36,331 nt of DNA from a virus. The position numbers were made by a program, and so were the translations under genes. The stretch covers positions 1-36,331 of IMG/VR virus record IMGVR_UViG_3300033049_000058. One strand, 5' to 3'. The notes under the pieces are model-generated. The model did no database searches. It was not told the DNA's origin and saw only the letters and a list, made by a program, of their open reading frames with translations. Position 1 is the stretch's first letter. Each line of letters starts with the position of its first letter. Shown one piece after another: positions 1 to 7,280 of the stretch.

Positions 1-239
1 GAACTGGGCTATAACTGTTGAAGATACATTAGTGCCAGAAGGCAATTTAACTGATGAATATTCATCACTTCATTGGGCTGCTAAATCAGCAGCAGACGTG
101 CTATTAACAAATGCTGATGTTGTTTTAACAGCAGCAGACGTTGTAACTATAGCTGGCGCAGAAGCAGCCACAGCAGCAGACGTGCTATTAACAAATGCTG
201 ATGTTGTTTTAACAGCAGCAGACGTTGTAACTACAAACG
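1..239 (+). repeat. Terminal direct repeat, copy 1 (identical to 36093-36331)
   Basis: Bases 1-239 match 36093-36331 without a difference. The repeat is inside one open reading frame, and the frame is kept when the two copies are merged. This is what a circular contig that was not trimmed looks like. A true physical terminal repeat in the middle of a fibre gene would be odd. Confidence 0.9.
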
Positions 240-1333
240 CGGATGCGGCGATAGCAGCAGCGGCAGTAGCAGGCACAAACGCAGATGCGGCCACCACTAC
301 ACAAGACGCAATTGATACGGCAGCGGATGTTGTAACTACAAACGCAGATGTTGTTTTAACAGCAGCAGACGTTGTAACTACAAACGCAGATGCGGCTACC
401 ACTACACAAGACGCAATTGATACAGCGGCAGATGCTATATTAACAGCAGCGGACGTGGTTAGCATAAATGGCGCAACTGCCGCAACAGCAGCAGACGTTG
501 TTTTAACAAATGCAGACGTTGTAACTACAACTGCAGATGCTATTGAGTCATCGAACTGGGCTATATACGCTGAAGACGCACTTGTCCCCGAAGGAAACTT
601 AACAGACGAATATTCATCATACCATTGGGCGCAGAAGGCACAATTAGTAAGTGGTGTAACGACTGATCATACTCTACTATCGAATATAGGTACAAATACT
701 CACGCGCAAATTGACACGCACATAGCGTTAACTGATGAGCATATAGACTGGACTGTCGATCAGGGTGCGACAAACTTACACGCGGGCAATTACACAGATA
801 CTAATACAACCGATCATACAGCATTCAGCAATATAGGAACAAATACTCACGCACAGATTGACACGCATATAGCAGACGCAACTACACATTTCACAGAAGC
901 CAGCATCTCTATAACAGAATCACAGATAAGTGATTTACAATCTTACATAGTTAATGTTGCGGATGATGCATCACCATCACTGGGTGCGGATTTAGTCTGT
1001 AGCAATAACAGTATAAGCGGTGCTAAATCAATAACGTTTAACAGTGAGATAGCAAATATAGGAACAGGCGCACAGACAGTTGACTGGACTGCTGGTCAGA
1101 AACAGAAGTTTACATTAACAGCAGCGACAACAATTACGTTTACCGCACCTACTGGGCCAAGCAATTTAAATTTAAAACTTATAGACCCCGACACAAATAT
1201 AACTTGGGGCACTACTATATTATGGTCAGGCGGTGGTGTAGAGCCAACGTGGACAACAACCGGTACAGACATAGTCGCTATCTATTATGATGGCACAAAC
1301 TATTATGGTACAGCGTCAACTGGGTTTGCGTAA
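2..1333 (+). CDS. Tail fibre protein, 3' part (continues from 35602 across the circular junction)
   Basis: This is the C-terminal part of the tail fibre that starts at 35602; the frame stays open across the junction to give 607 aa. Visible order: a VPEGNLTDEYSS-HWA motif, about 20 heptads of the type (A/N)ADVV(L/T)T, a second PEGNLTDEYSS-HWA motif, two copies of a TDH-(3)-SNIGTNTHAQIDTHIA module, and a beta-rich tip ending in GTNYYGTASTGFA. The strict 7-residue spacing suggests a trimeric coiled-coil shaft, and the repeated YSS-HWA motif resembles the (Y/S)-HWA-KA motif common in phage tail fibres. An internal Met at base 32 is not the true start. The stop overlaps the next ATG (TAATG). The role in host binding is inferred from position and architecture. 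Confidence 0.85.
   Translation, partial: NWAITVEDTLVPEGNLTDEYSSLHWAAKSAADVLLTNADVVLTAADVVTIAGAEAATAADVLLTNADVVLTAADVVTTNADAAIAAAAVAGTNADAATTTQDAIDTAADVVTTNADVVLTAADVVTTNADAATTTQDAIDTAADAILTAADVVSINGATAATAADVVLTNADVVTTTADAIESSNWAIYAEDALVPEGNLTDEYSSYHWAQKAQLVSGVTTDHTLLSNIGTNTHAQIDTHIALTDEHIDWTVDQGATNLHAGNYTDTNTTDHTAFSNIGTNTHAQIDTHIADATTHFTEASISITESQISDLQSYIVNVADDASPSLGADLVCSNNSISGAKSITFNSEIANIGTGAQTVDWTAGQKQKFTLTAATTITFTAPTGPSNLNLKLIDPDTNITWGTTILWSGGGVEPTWTTTGTDIVAIYYDGTNYYGTASTGFA
87..560 (+). repeat. 21-bp periodic coding repeat with a 63-bp exact duplication
   Basis: The heptad shaft is encoded by degenerate 21-bp units. Within it, 87-149 and 171-233 are identical over 63 bp at an offset of 84 bp (four heptads). 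Blocks near 289-310 and 389-430 encode the same NADAATTTQDAIDT segment. Such repeats can expand or contract by recombination and can collapse during assembly, so the shaft length is uncertain. Confidence 0.85.
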
Positions 1334-2592
1334 TGGCAGGTGTCAATTACAATCTCGTAGTGCCAGCTGGTACAACCACGATATATGGCGGGGTAGGAAC
1401 ACCACCAATTCCACCATCAGGGTCAATCATCCAGCGTTACGATAGCACATCACAATGGCTCGGCCAAGGCAGTGTCGCTAAATTCATATGCGGGCCGGGT
1501 GATCCAGAAGGCTTTCTGTTTTTAGGCACGAAGCAAGGTGATGGCACACGATCCGGCGGTGCGCAACAAACAATCATTGACAATTATATAGCACGGGGCA
1601 GCAACGCACTCTATATTATGGCAGTGCGTGATCCTGGTGATGGCGCAGCAGATCAGACACCGTGGCCGAGTGACACCCCCGCAAATGGACTAGACACGGA
1701 TATTATGGCGCAATGGGAAGGCTGGTTTGATCAACTCGAAGCAGCAAATATATACGTCTTTTTCTTCTTATGGGATGATCACGGCGCAGCAACGCCAGTC
1801 TTTGGTAATGGTGATACAAGCCCCGCAGGTGAGCAGACTTTTATTACAGATTTAGTTAATGAATTTAAGCATCATAAAAATATTATATGGTTGATTGGCG
1901 AAGAATACGAAGAAGGATTTACAGCAGCAAGAGCGCAGGCTCAGGCAGATGTTATTGAGGCAGCCGATAGTACGTTATTGATCGGCAATGGACAACTGTC
2001 ATCGAACCAAGTCTTTGATCATCAGAATAGCACGAATCTACGCTTTTTCAGTTTACAGGATAATGTGTCAGTGACACCTGCGCAATTTAACACATCTATG
2101 AATACAGCACGTACAGATGCAGAGGCGAATGATTACATCGTTGGATTCAATGAAGGAATAAATCACGGCAGTGGCGCAAGCGCAAGGCAAATAGATTGGG
2201 CATTGTTTATGGGTGGGGCGGCAACTGTTATGCGTTATCCAGAGACAGCAGAAACAGCAACAGTCTCGGATATGAATGACATGCAGAGACTCGTTGACTT
2301 TGCCGAAGCAACAACCTTTTACACTATGAGTCCAGATAACTCATTAATAAATACTGGCACTGAATACGTTTTAGCAAACCCAGGCAATGACTATATAGCG
2401 TATGCGATAAATTTAACAACGGATATGGGCATTACAGGAATGACAGCAGGCACATATGATTTACTTTGGCAGTCGTGTGATACGAGCTATCAGGAAACAC
2501 AGGTAGGGGTGACAGTGACAGCAGGAACAAATACATTTACAAAACCGGCAGCAGTGAGCGTTGAGTGCGCTGTATGGTTACAGAGGCAATAA
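1333..2592 (+). CDS. Glycoside-hydrolase-like tail protein (TIM-barrel type, apiosidase/DUF4038-like)
   Basis: This 419-aa protein overlaps the fibre stop by one base. After a Gly/Pro-rich linker (about residues 18-32) the body looks like a (beta/alpha)8 glycosidase: a strand FLFLGTK (61-67), NALYIMAVRD (91-100), ANIYVFFFLWDDH (138-150), then NIIWLIGEEYEE (183-194) and IVGFNEGIN (269-277). E190 or E191 and E274 sit where clan GH-A enzymes keep the acid/base and the nucleophile. The last 80 residues (YDLLW..., then TFTKP) look like the beta domain that closes DUF4038/GH140-like enzymes (Collagen_bind_2 type). Beside the fibre it probably cuts host surface polysaccharide. Substrate and family are inferred from pattern only. 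Confidence 0.55.
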   Translation: MAGVNYNLVVPAGTTTIYGGVGTPPIPPSGSIIQRYDSTSQWLGQGSVAKFICGPGDPEGFLFLGTKQGDGTRSGGAQQTIIDNYIARGSNALYIMAVRDPGDGAADQTPWPSDTPANGLDTDIMAQWEGWFDQLEAANIYVFFFLWDDHGAATPVFGNGDTSPAGEQTFITDLVNEFKHHKNIIWLIGEEYEEGFTAARAQAQADVIEAADSTLLIGNGQLSSNQVFDHQNSTNLRFFSLQDNVSVTPAQFNTSMNTARTDAEANDYIVGFNEGINHGSGASARQIDWALFMGGAATVMRYPETAETATVSDMNDMQRLVDFAEATTFYTMSPDNSLINTGTEYVLANPGNDYIAYAINLTTDMGITGMTAGTYDLLWQSCDTSYQETQVGVTVTAGTNTFTKPAAVSVECAVWLQRQ

Positions 2593-2595
2593 GCA

Positions 2596-3465
2596 ATGGC
2601 ACATATTAAAATAATTATACAAGATTCAGCATCACCGTTTGCGCGTGACGATAGCGTTCGCGACATTATTACAGGGATGGGTCATACGTATGTTTATGAA
2701 TCGCATACTGAACCAGAGAATATTACAGGATTTGATGGAATACTAGTTCTCGAAAGTGTATTTGGCGGAACAGTCGGAACAAAATACAAAACGGTTGCTA
2801 TTCCGGTTGTCGCGATGGAAAACGGCATATGGGATGATTATGATATGCATACTCGTACTGGGATTGGTAATACAACAACCCTGACTACTGACACCCAAGA
2901 CGATACTATCTTCGTTAATGCGCCATCGAGCGGCAACCCGTATACGATACTATCCAGCTTAAATGCCTTAAATTATGCGCCATCAGCTAATGCAGGACCA
3001 GGTGTACAAAACATAGCGAGTAGACCAGGTTCAGGATCAAGTATGAATATATTCGCGTATGAGACAGGTGCGACAATGCTCAACTCGTATGTTGCGCCGG
3101 CGAGACGTGTCGGATTGATGGTAGAGGTAGCTGTAGATTCAATATTCACATTCACCTTAGATGGCATAACCATCATGGAAGATATGTTTATATGGGCATA
3201 TGGCGCAGTAGTTTTAGGTGCAACAGTCACGACACAACCAATTAAAAATTATAGCGGCGCACTGGAAGTTAGCCAAACTGGTTACACTGTAAATTTTTAT
3301 AGCAAGGTAGATGGTACGTTAGTACTACGGCAAACAGGAATTAGTACAGACGCAAGTGGCATCATAACAATACAAGATGTAGCACTTACAGCAACAACAA
3401 TATACAGAATGGATATAGAGAATAGCGGTGGGTTATACGGCAGCAAGGATTATACGGCAGCATAA
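2596..3465 (+). CDS. Tail-side protein with a GATase/ThuA-like N-terminal fold and a C-terminal beta domain
   Basis: The 289-aa product begins with an alternating pattern: HIKIIIQD, then VRDIITGMGHTYVY, then FDGILVLES, then VAIPVVAMENG. This resembles the flavodoxin-like fold of class I glutamine-amidotransferase or ThuA-like proteins. A second hallmark is APARRVGLMVEVA followed by LDGITIMEDMFIWAYG (about residues 165-202), similar to the PxRRV...dG..l...a..Wa segment of such proteins. Residues 206-289 look like an Ig-like or carboxypeptidase-regulatory-like domain. I see no clear catalytic Cys-His-Glu triad, so a binding role is more likely. It follows the glycosidase gene after 3 bases and overlaps the next gene by one base, so it belongs to the receptor-binding cluster. 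Confidence 0.4.
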   Translation: MAHIKIIIQDSASPFARDDSVRDIITGMGHTYVYESHTEPENITGFDGILVLESVFGGTVGTKYKTVAIPVVAMENGIWDDYDMHTRTGIGNTTTLTTDTQDDTIFVNAPSSGNPYTILSSLNALNYAPSANAGPGVQNIASRPGSGSSMNIFAYETGATMLNSYVAPARRVGLMVEVAVDSIFTFTLDGITIMEDMFIWAYGAVVLGATVTTQPIKNYSGALEVSQTGYTVNFYSKVDGTLVLRQTGISTDASGIITIQDVALTATTIYRMDIENSGGLYGSKDYTAA

Positions 3466-3860
3466 TGGCACATAGTATAGGGAACGGCGAAATAATTACA
3501 GGATCACACGTCATCAGTACAAATGGTGCGTTAGGGATCAATGGTGAGGATATTCCAAGTACTGGGGGTAATGGTGCGGCGTATGCTTACCCATCTCTCG
3601 TGCTACCAGCGGATAATACTGTAGAGATTCGCGGCACCATAACAGTTGACGCAGCGGTTACAGCGGGTGTAGGAACAATTACAAGCTTCACGGTTAATGA
3701 AGACACCAGTTATACGCTAGTAGTTACAGATGACTGTACTGTCGAATGGACCTGGGATTTATATAGAGATGGCGTACTGGATACAGCTGGATTGACAGGC
3801 ACTATAACAGTCGGTGCGGGTACAACTTTTAACACTTTGATGATGAGCACTAACTTTTAG
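3465..3860 (+). CDS. Small beta-rich tail-side protein, unknown family
   Basis: This 131-aa protein is rich in Thr, Gly and Val, has no Cys-rich or membrane segment and starts within the stop of its upstream neighbour (TAATG). The sequence alternates short hydrophobic strands with Gly/Asn turns, for example ISTNGALGING and TITVDAAVTAGVGTITS. This is typical of small virion decoration or fibre-tip proteins. I do not recognise a family. Its place between the receptor-side proteins and the holin-like genes supports a structural role. Confidence 0.6.
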   Translation: MAHSIGNGEIITGSHVISTNGALGINGEDIPSTGGNGAAYAYPSLVLPADNTVEIRGTITVDAAVTAGVGTITSFTVNEDTSYTLVVTDDCTVEWTWDLYRDGVLDTAGLTGTITVGAGTTFNTLMMSTNF

Positions 3861-3862
3861 TT

Positions 3863-4096
3863 ATGTTTAACTTCATAAAACAATTTATGGTTATTGATCA
3901 AAAGACAAATGAAATAAGCCATACAAAATTCTGGTCGAATGTAGGATACGGAATAATGTGCTTTACCTTCGTATACGCAGTTATATACGGATCACAAATA
4001 GAGTACGAACTTTGGCTCTTATTTGGTGTAGTTGTTATTGGCAACCGCACTATTAAAAGAGTTATGTTAGATAAGGAAAAAACTGAAGAACAATGA
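3863..4096 (+). CDS. Small two-helix membrane protein, holin-like
   Basis: The 77-aa protein has a short N-terminal region (VIDQKTNEISHTKFWS), a membrane helix at about 27-43 (VGYGIMCFTFVYAVIYG), a second at about 48-63 (YELWLLFGVVVIGNRT) and a charged tail ending KEKTEEQ. The size, the two helices and the pre-helix sequence with T-x-x-(I/L)-S-x-x-x-F resemble DUF2644-type and other class II holins. It overlaps the next membrane-protein gene by 4 bases (ATGA), so the two are probably translated together as a lysis pair. No endolysin gene adjoins them. Confidence 0.5.
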   Translation: MFNFIKQFMVIDQKTNEISHTKFWSNVGYGIMCFTFVYAVIYGSQIEYELWLLFGVVVIGNRTIKRVMLDKEKTEEQ

Positions 4097-4419
4097 AAGA
4101 TAATACCCGCGATAGCGGATACAACCCGGAATTTGCCGATAGGCTGGCTGCAGAGACTAAAAATACAATTAACCACATATACGTTAACTATATTTTGGAT
4201 TTAGAGAAAGATATGATCGGCATCAAGAAAGAGCAAGAGTTTCAAGAGAGAGATATAGGCGCATTAAAATCATTAATTAATGATATGGCGGATAAGCTCG
4301 ACATTGGATTAGCTCTTACAAGAAAGATATGGTGGTTATTGGTTGGTGTCGCAGCAACGGTCGCAATTATAGCCGCTATACTTAAATTCATAACGCCATT
4401 ATTTCAACTCGTTAGTTAA
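4093..4419 (+). CDS. XhlA-like coiled-coil membrane protein, probable lysis accessory
   Basis: The 108-aa product has a charged helical N-terminal part (about residues 12-70, with LEKDMIGIKKEQEFQERDIGALKSL) and one C-terminal membrane helix (IWWLLVGVAATVAIIAAIL, about 80-98). This is the topology of haemolysin XhlA, which works with a holin in phage lysis. It overlaps the upstream holin-like gene by 4 bases and meets the minus-strand recombinase gene tail to tail with an 8-base overlap. The function is inferred from topology and context. Confidence 0.5.
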   Translation: MKDNTRDSGYNPEFADRLAAETKNTINHIYVNYILDLEKDMIGIKKEQEFQERDIGALKSLINDMADKLDIGLALTRKIWWLLVGVAATVAIIAAILKFITPLFQLVS

Positions 4420-5014
4420 ACAAATTAGCAGCCATCCGCGCTGTAACTTTGCTATAATGAGATTCAATCATAGACGTACTGGTGCCCATCTGTCGCGCAA
4501 GTAGGTGCATCGGCACGCCCTCTAATAGTTTACGTGTAGCAAACGAGTGTCGTAGACTATATAAGCTATAGCGTTTACCTCGTTTATCTCTTAACAAGTC
4601 AATAGTCTTTAACAATAGCTCGAATGCGCCATGTAAATCTTTAGGTGTAGTGCCATCACTTAAAACAAACACGTACTCACTGTCAGATACATTGCGATCT
4701 TTTAGTCTATTTAAATAGCGACGCAACCGATTGCCAGCAACCAACTCACGCTCACCAGTCTTTCCGTTTACAGTGATGGCATAGTACGTGCGTCCATCTT
4801 TATAAAAAGTGTCAATATCCGTATAACGCAGATTAATTAATTCAGTGCCCGGTCTACATCCAGTTAAAATTACAAAGTGAACGTAGTCGCGCAATAGCTG
4901 CCGTATTTCAGTTGTCCGTTGTTTGCGGCCTGTCTTTTCATAAGTTCGCAAAGCAGTGATTACAAGCTTAATTTCAGTGGGTGTAAAAGCAGGTCGTTTG
5001 GCACTATTTTTCAT
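4412..5014 (-). CDS. Catalytic-domain-only tyrosine recombinase (200 aa)
   Basis: The start at 5014 is chosen because AGAGGA lies at normal distance upstream on the minus strand; the frame stays open to 5230 but the added residues do not resemble a recombinase. Conserved points are R54 (TGCRPGTE), K85, R155 (SLRHSFAT) and Y187 (SHYSKV). The box II first His is replaced by Tyr and the LGH motif reads MGT. The SAM-like core-binding domain present in the neighbouring integrase is absent. The protein aligns with residues about 190-386 of that integrase (RP-FT--E-KL, LTG-RPGTE, LYSLRHS), so the two are paralogues. It may be a directionality partner, a regulator or a relic. It is the only minus-strand gene seen. 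Confidence 0.75.
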   Translation of the reverse strand: MKNSAKRPAFTPTEIKLVITALRTYEKTGRKQRTTEIRQLLRDYVHFVILTGCRPGTELINLRYTDIDTFYKDGRTYYAITVNGKTGERELVAGNRLRRYLNRLKDRNVSDSEYVFVLSDGTTPKDLHGAFELLLKTIDLLRDKRGKRYSLYSLRHSFATRKLLEGVPMHLLARQMGTSTSMIESHYSKVTARMAANLFN

Positions 5015-5043
5015 ACACAATCCTCTATGGTCTGTTGCGTGTA

Positions 5044-5052
5044 TGTTATAAT
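5044..5052 (+). promoter_or_regulatory. Extended -10 promoter element upstream of attP and integrase
   Basis: TGTTATAAT is a TGn-TATAAT extended -10 element on the plus strand, with no good -35. The complementary strand reads ATTATAACA, which could also serve the minus-strand recombinase gene. Integrase transcription would then cross attP and be cut off by integration. Confidence 0.3.
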
Positions 5053-5150
5053 GCTGAAATTGCGTACAAAGTGCGACCGCCCGCAAAACTTTATACGACT
5101 TTATATGTGATTTAGCCCATACAAAAAGCAAGGGTATTAAGCTGAGAGAG

Positions 5151-5168
5151 TTGTAACTATTTGAATCT
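5151..5168 (+). promoter_or_regulatory. Candidate integrase-binding site, left of the attP core
   Basis: TTGTAACTATTTGAATCT matches the reverse complement of 5261-5278 at 16 of 18 positions. The two copies face each other across the attP core. ACTTTATA also occurs at 5088 and 5098 on this side and at 5291 on the other, a second possible arm-type site. Confidence 0.5.
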
Positions 5169-5180
5169 ACTGCTAAAAGA

Positions 5181-5236
5181 TGGTGCCGAGAAGAGGACTT
5201 GAACCTCCACGGGCCTAAGCCCACTAGCACCTGAAG
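5181..5236 (-). other. attP: attP core: 3' part of a tRNA-Leu(CAG) gene
   Basis: Read on the minus strand, this segment starts in the anticodon loop (CTTCAGGTGCTAG), continues with a variable arm (GGGC-TTA-GGCCC), a T arm (GGAGG-TTCAAGT-CCTCT), an acceptor strand and CCA. Upstream of CTTCAGG the tRNA pattern stops: the 5' anticodon-stem strand does not match GCTAG. No complete tRNA is present. The segment is the tRNA identity block that a tRNA-integrating phage carries to restore the gene, with strand exchange probably in the anticodon loop (anticodon CAG). Confidence 0.85.
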
Positions 5237-5260
5237 ACAGTGAGCTTAAATAACACCTTT

Positions 5261-5278
5261 AAATTCAATTAGTTACAA
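5261..5278 (-). promoter_or_regulatory. Candidate integrase-binding site, right of the attP core
   Basis: This is the inverted partner of 5151-5168 (TTGTAACTAATTGAATTT on the minus strand). The rest of 5279-5380 is AT-rich leader for the integrase, with GCGAGGA before its ATG. Confidence 0.5.
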
Positions 5279-5380
5279 TCATAAAACCGCACTTTATATA
5301 TTCTTTATATATTTTAGATCGTAAGCAGCCCACATCAGCCATACACTCGCTACACTTTCAATTAACGATGCGAGGATACA

Positions 5381-6541
5381 ATGGCAAAGATATTACAAGT
5401 ACACAACATAGACACAAACCTATCTGTTTACAAACAAGATAACAGTACAAGGTACTACGCTCGATTTAAATTAGATAACGAATGGTACTACAAAGCAACT
5501 GGTGAAACTGTTATTGATAAAGCTATAACAAAAGCTATTCGGTTACAAACCGAATACAACATTATGATAAGCAATAATATGCCCATTCATACGCTGCGAC
5601 ATAGCAAGAAACACGCATTTAAAACTATAGCAGAACAAGCTATTACACGTATTGAAGATGCGATTACAAATGGCACCGGCAAACCAAGCTATCCATCATA
5701 CATCTCTATCATTAAGCAATATTATATTCCGTACTTTAAAATGATGAATATACGCAAAGCTGTAACAGCCGAAATACTACAAGAGTTGGAACCCTATATA
5801 ACAAAGCAGTTAGGACGAATCCCATTTAAATCTACAATGAATACTTATAACACCGCGCTATCTCGTGTTATTGATGAAGCTGTTATCCGAAAACTGATTA
5901 CACCATCCGAGGTGCCTGTACTACAAAACAATGGTCATAGTGGTGAACGACGTGGATCGTTTACACGTGCCGAGTACAAACTGATCGTTCACGAAGCTTG
6001 GGATCGCATTTCTGAATCACGCAAGCAGGTCACGTTTGATATACGTACGGACTTATATTATTACATACAGCTTGTAGCACTAACTGGGATTCGTCCAGGT
6101 ACTGAAGTTGAGGGGCTAACGTGGGGTGACATTCATATGCGTGAGATTGATGGCGGCGTCTATAATACTATTACAGTCAGGAGTGGCAAGACAACTAAAC
6201 ACACTGGTACACGAGAGATAGTTGCGAAAAACGAGATACTTACAGTGATAGCCGACCTAATGGCAAAAGCAGAAAACACTGAAAAGGATACACCAATCTT
6301 CATAAAGACAAATGAGTACAGTGGCAACTTCCGAAAAATATTAAATAAATTAAATTTAAAGCGAGATGCGCATGGTGATAGGACGTTATATAGTTTGCGA
6401 CACAGTTACATCACTTGGGAGTTGCAACGCGGCACCGCAATAGCCGCAATCGCTACGCAATGCGGCAACAGTGCCGAAATAATTGAGCGCCATTATAGTC
6501 ACATCATTGCCAGCGACTTTGCGAAGCAGCTAAGCAGATAA
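5381..6541 (+). CDS. int: Tyrosine integrase
   Basis: The 386-aa protein has an N-terminal arm-binding-like region (1-75), a helical core-binding domain (about 78-185) and a catalytic domain (about 190-386). Catalytic points: R238 in LTGIRPGTE, K270 in RSGK, R340-H341 in LYSLRHSY, and nucleophile Y372 in IERHYSH. The first box II position is Tyr and the usual LGH reads CGN; such changes occur in related phage integrases. The gene begins 145 bases from the attP core, the usual arrangement for an integrase using a tRNA site. The RBS is GCGAGGA. On integration this gene would end up at one prophage end and its minus-strand paralogue at the other. Confidence 0.9.
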   Translation: MAKILQVHNIDTNLSVYKQDNSTRYYARFKLDNEWYYKATGETVIDKAITKAIRLQTEYNIMISNNMPIHTLRHSKKHAFKTIAEQAITRIEDAITNGTGKPSYPSYISIIKQYYIPYFKMMNIRKAVTAEILQELEPYITKQLGRIPFKSTMNTYNTALSRVIDEAVIRKLITPSEVPVLQNNGHSGERRGSFTRAEYKLIVHEAWDRISESRKQVTFDIRTDLYYYIQLVALTGIRPGTEVEGLTWGDIHMREIDGGVYNTITVRSGKTTKHTGTREIVAKNEILTVIADLMAKAENTEKDTPIFIKTNEYSGNFRKILNKLNLKRDAHGDRTLYSLRHSYITWELQRGTAIAAIATQCGNSAEIIERHYSHIIASDFAKQLSR

Positions 6542-6616
6542 TTTACCAAAATCCATAATTTTAAACTACAGTTAGGGACGTGCAATCAAGCATTATAAAA
6601 ATTCATGGAGATACCA

Positions 6617-6991
6617 ATGATCAACATCAATATATTCAAGGCTAAAGTACAGGCTATAAGCAAGATAAATCGCACCAAAGTGGTTAGCATCGAAGAAGCA
6701 CGACAGAAAGTCGTTGATAAGCTCGAAGCAAACTCAAAATTCATAACAGAAGGGGAAGGTGAGGTAGACGCTGTATTTGCTGTCAATGATGGCAGCTACA
6801 CTATCGGTGCGAAGTACGGCAACAGATGGTTGCCAGATCTATTTGGCGAAGGAAAGAACTATATAACTGGCATTACAAAGGACGAAGTGCCAGAGGTTGT
6901 CTCGGACATAAAATCTGCCATCATAAAAGGTGACGCCGATGAATCTATCAGAAAAGTTATGAGCAACGGCAGACGCAGAAAAGTCGCATAA
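6617..6991 (+). CDS. Small protein of unknown function next to the integrase
   Basis: I chose the ATG at 6617 (124 aa) because GGAG lies 5-8 bases upstream; an in-frame ATG at 6605 lacks a ribosome site. The protein has a helical N-terminal half (KAKVQAISKINRTKVVSIEEARQKVVDKL), a central segment with DGSYTIGAKYGNRWLPDLF, and a basic tail ending NGRRRKVA. I recognise no family. An excisionase or regulator role would fit the position but nothing in the sequence shows it, and I see no helix-turn-helix. A terminator-like repeat follows. Confidence 0.6.
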   Translation: MININIFKAKVQAISKINRTKVVSIEEARQKVVDKLEANSKFITEGEGEVDAVFAVNDGSYTIGAKYGNRWLPDLFGEGKNYITGITKDEVPEVVSDIKSAIIKGDADESIRKVMSNGRRRKVA

Positions 6992-6999
6992 TTTATGGC

Positions 7000-7060
7000 A
7001 AGGGGTGCGAAAAAGTATGGTTTTTGGCTTATATAAATCAATGACTTAGCACCCCTTTTT
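7000..7060 (+). terminator. Terminator-like inverted repeats after the 6617 gene
   Basis: AAGGGGTGC (7000-7008) pairs with GCACCCCTT (7049-7057), followed by T residues to 7060. A second, overlapping pairing is possible: GCGAAAAA (7007-7014) with TTTTTCGC (7056-7063). The 40-base loop is long for an intrinsic terminator, so this may be a regulated or two-state structure. Confidence 0.45.
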
Positions 7061-7151
7061 CGCAGTTTTTGCGCCTCTCAGCTACTATGACGTATTCCCC
7101 CGCTTAACCCCGCTAAAACACCTCTTAAATAATTTTCGGATAACTTACCCC

Positions 7152-7160
7152 TGTGGATAA
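7152..7160 (-). promoter_or_regulatory. Perfect DnaA box 1
   Basis: The minus strand reads TTATCCACA, the strict DnaA-box consensus, at the start of repeat copy 1. Confidence 0.65.
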
Positions 7161-7271
7161 GTCTCGTTTTAGCACTACTATATAGTAGTTGATGAAATAA
7201 GACCCCAATTACAATTATCCCATTGATTTATTGAATTAATTACTCACTTCTGCGGATTAATTACTTACCCC

Positions 7272-7280
7272 TGTGGATAA
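7272..7280 (-). promoter_or_regulatory. Perfect DnaA box 2
   Basis: The minus strand reads TTATCCACA again, exactly 120 bp after box 1. Confidence 0.65.

Noticed and set aside
70-465. Long minus-strand frame opposite the fibre shaft
   Set aside because: It is the mirror of the heptad repeat, an Ala/Ser/Val-rich shadow with no start signals.
87-560. Non-coding satellite or CRISPR-like array
   Set aside because: The 21-bp period keeps one reading frame and encodes heptads of a fibre shaft.
5015-5230. Upstream extension of the minus-strand recombinase frame to 272 aa
   Set aside because: The extra 72 residues have no recombinase character, run into the tRNA-derived attP core and lack a ribosome site; AGAGGA before 5014 supports the short form.
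5181-5236. A functional tRNA-Leu gene
   Set aside because: Only the 3' part from the anticodon loop is present; the 5' anticodon strand, D arm and 5' acceptor strand are missing.
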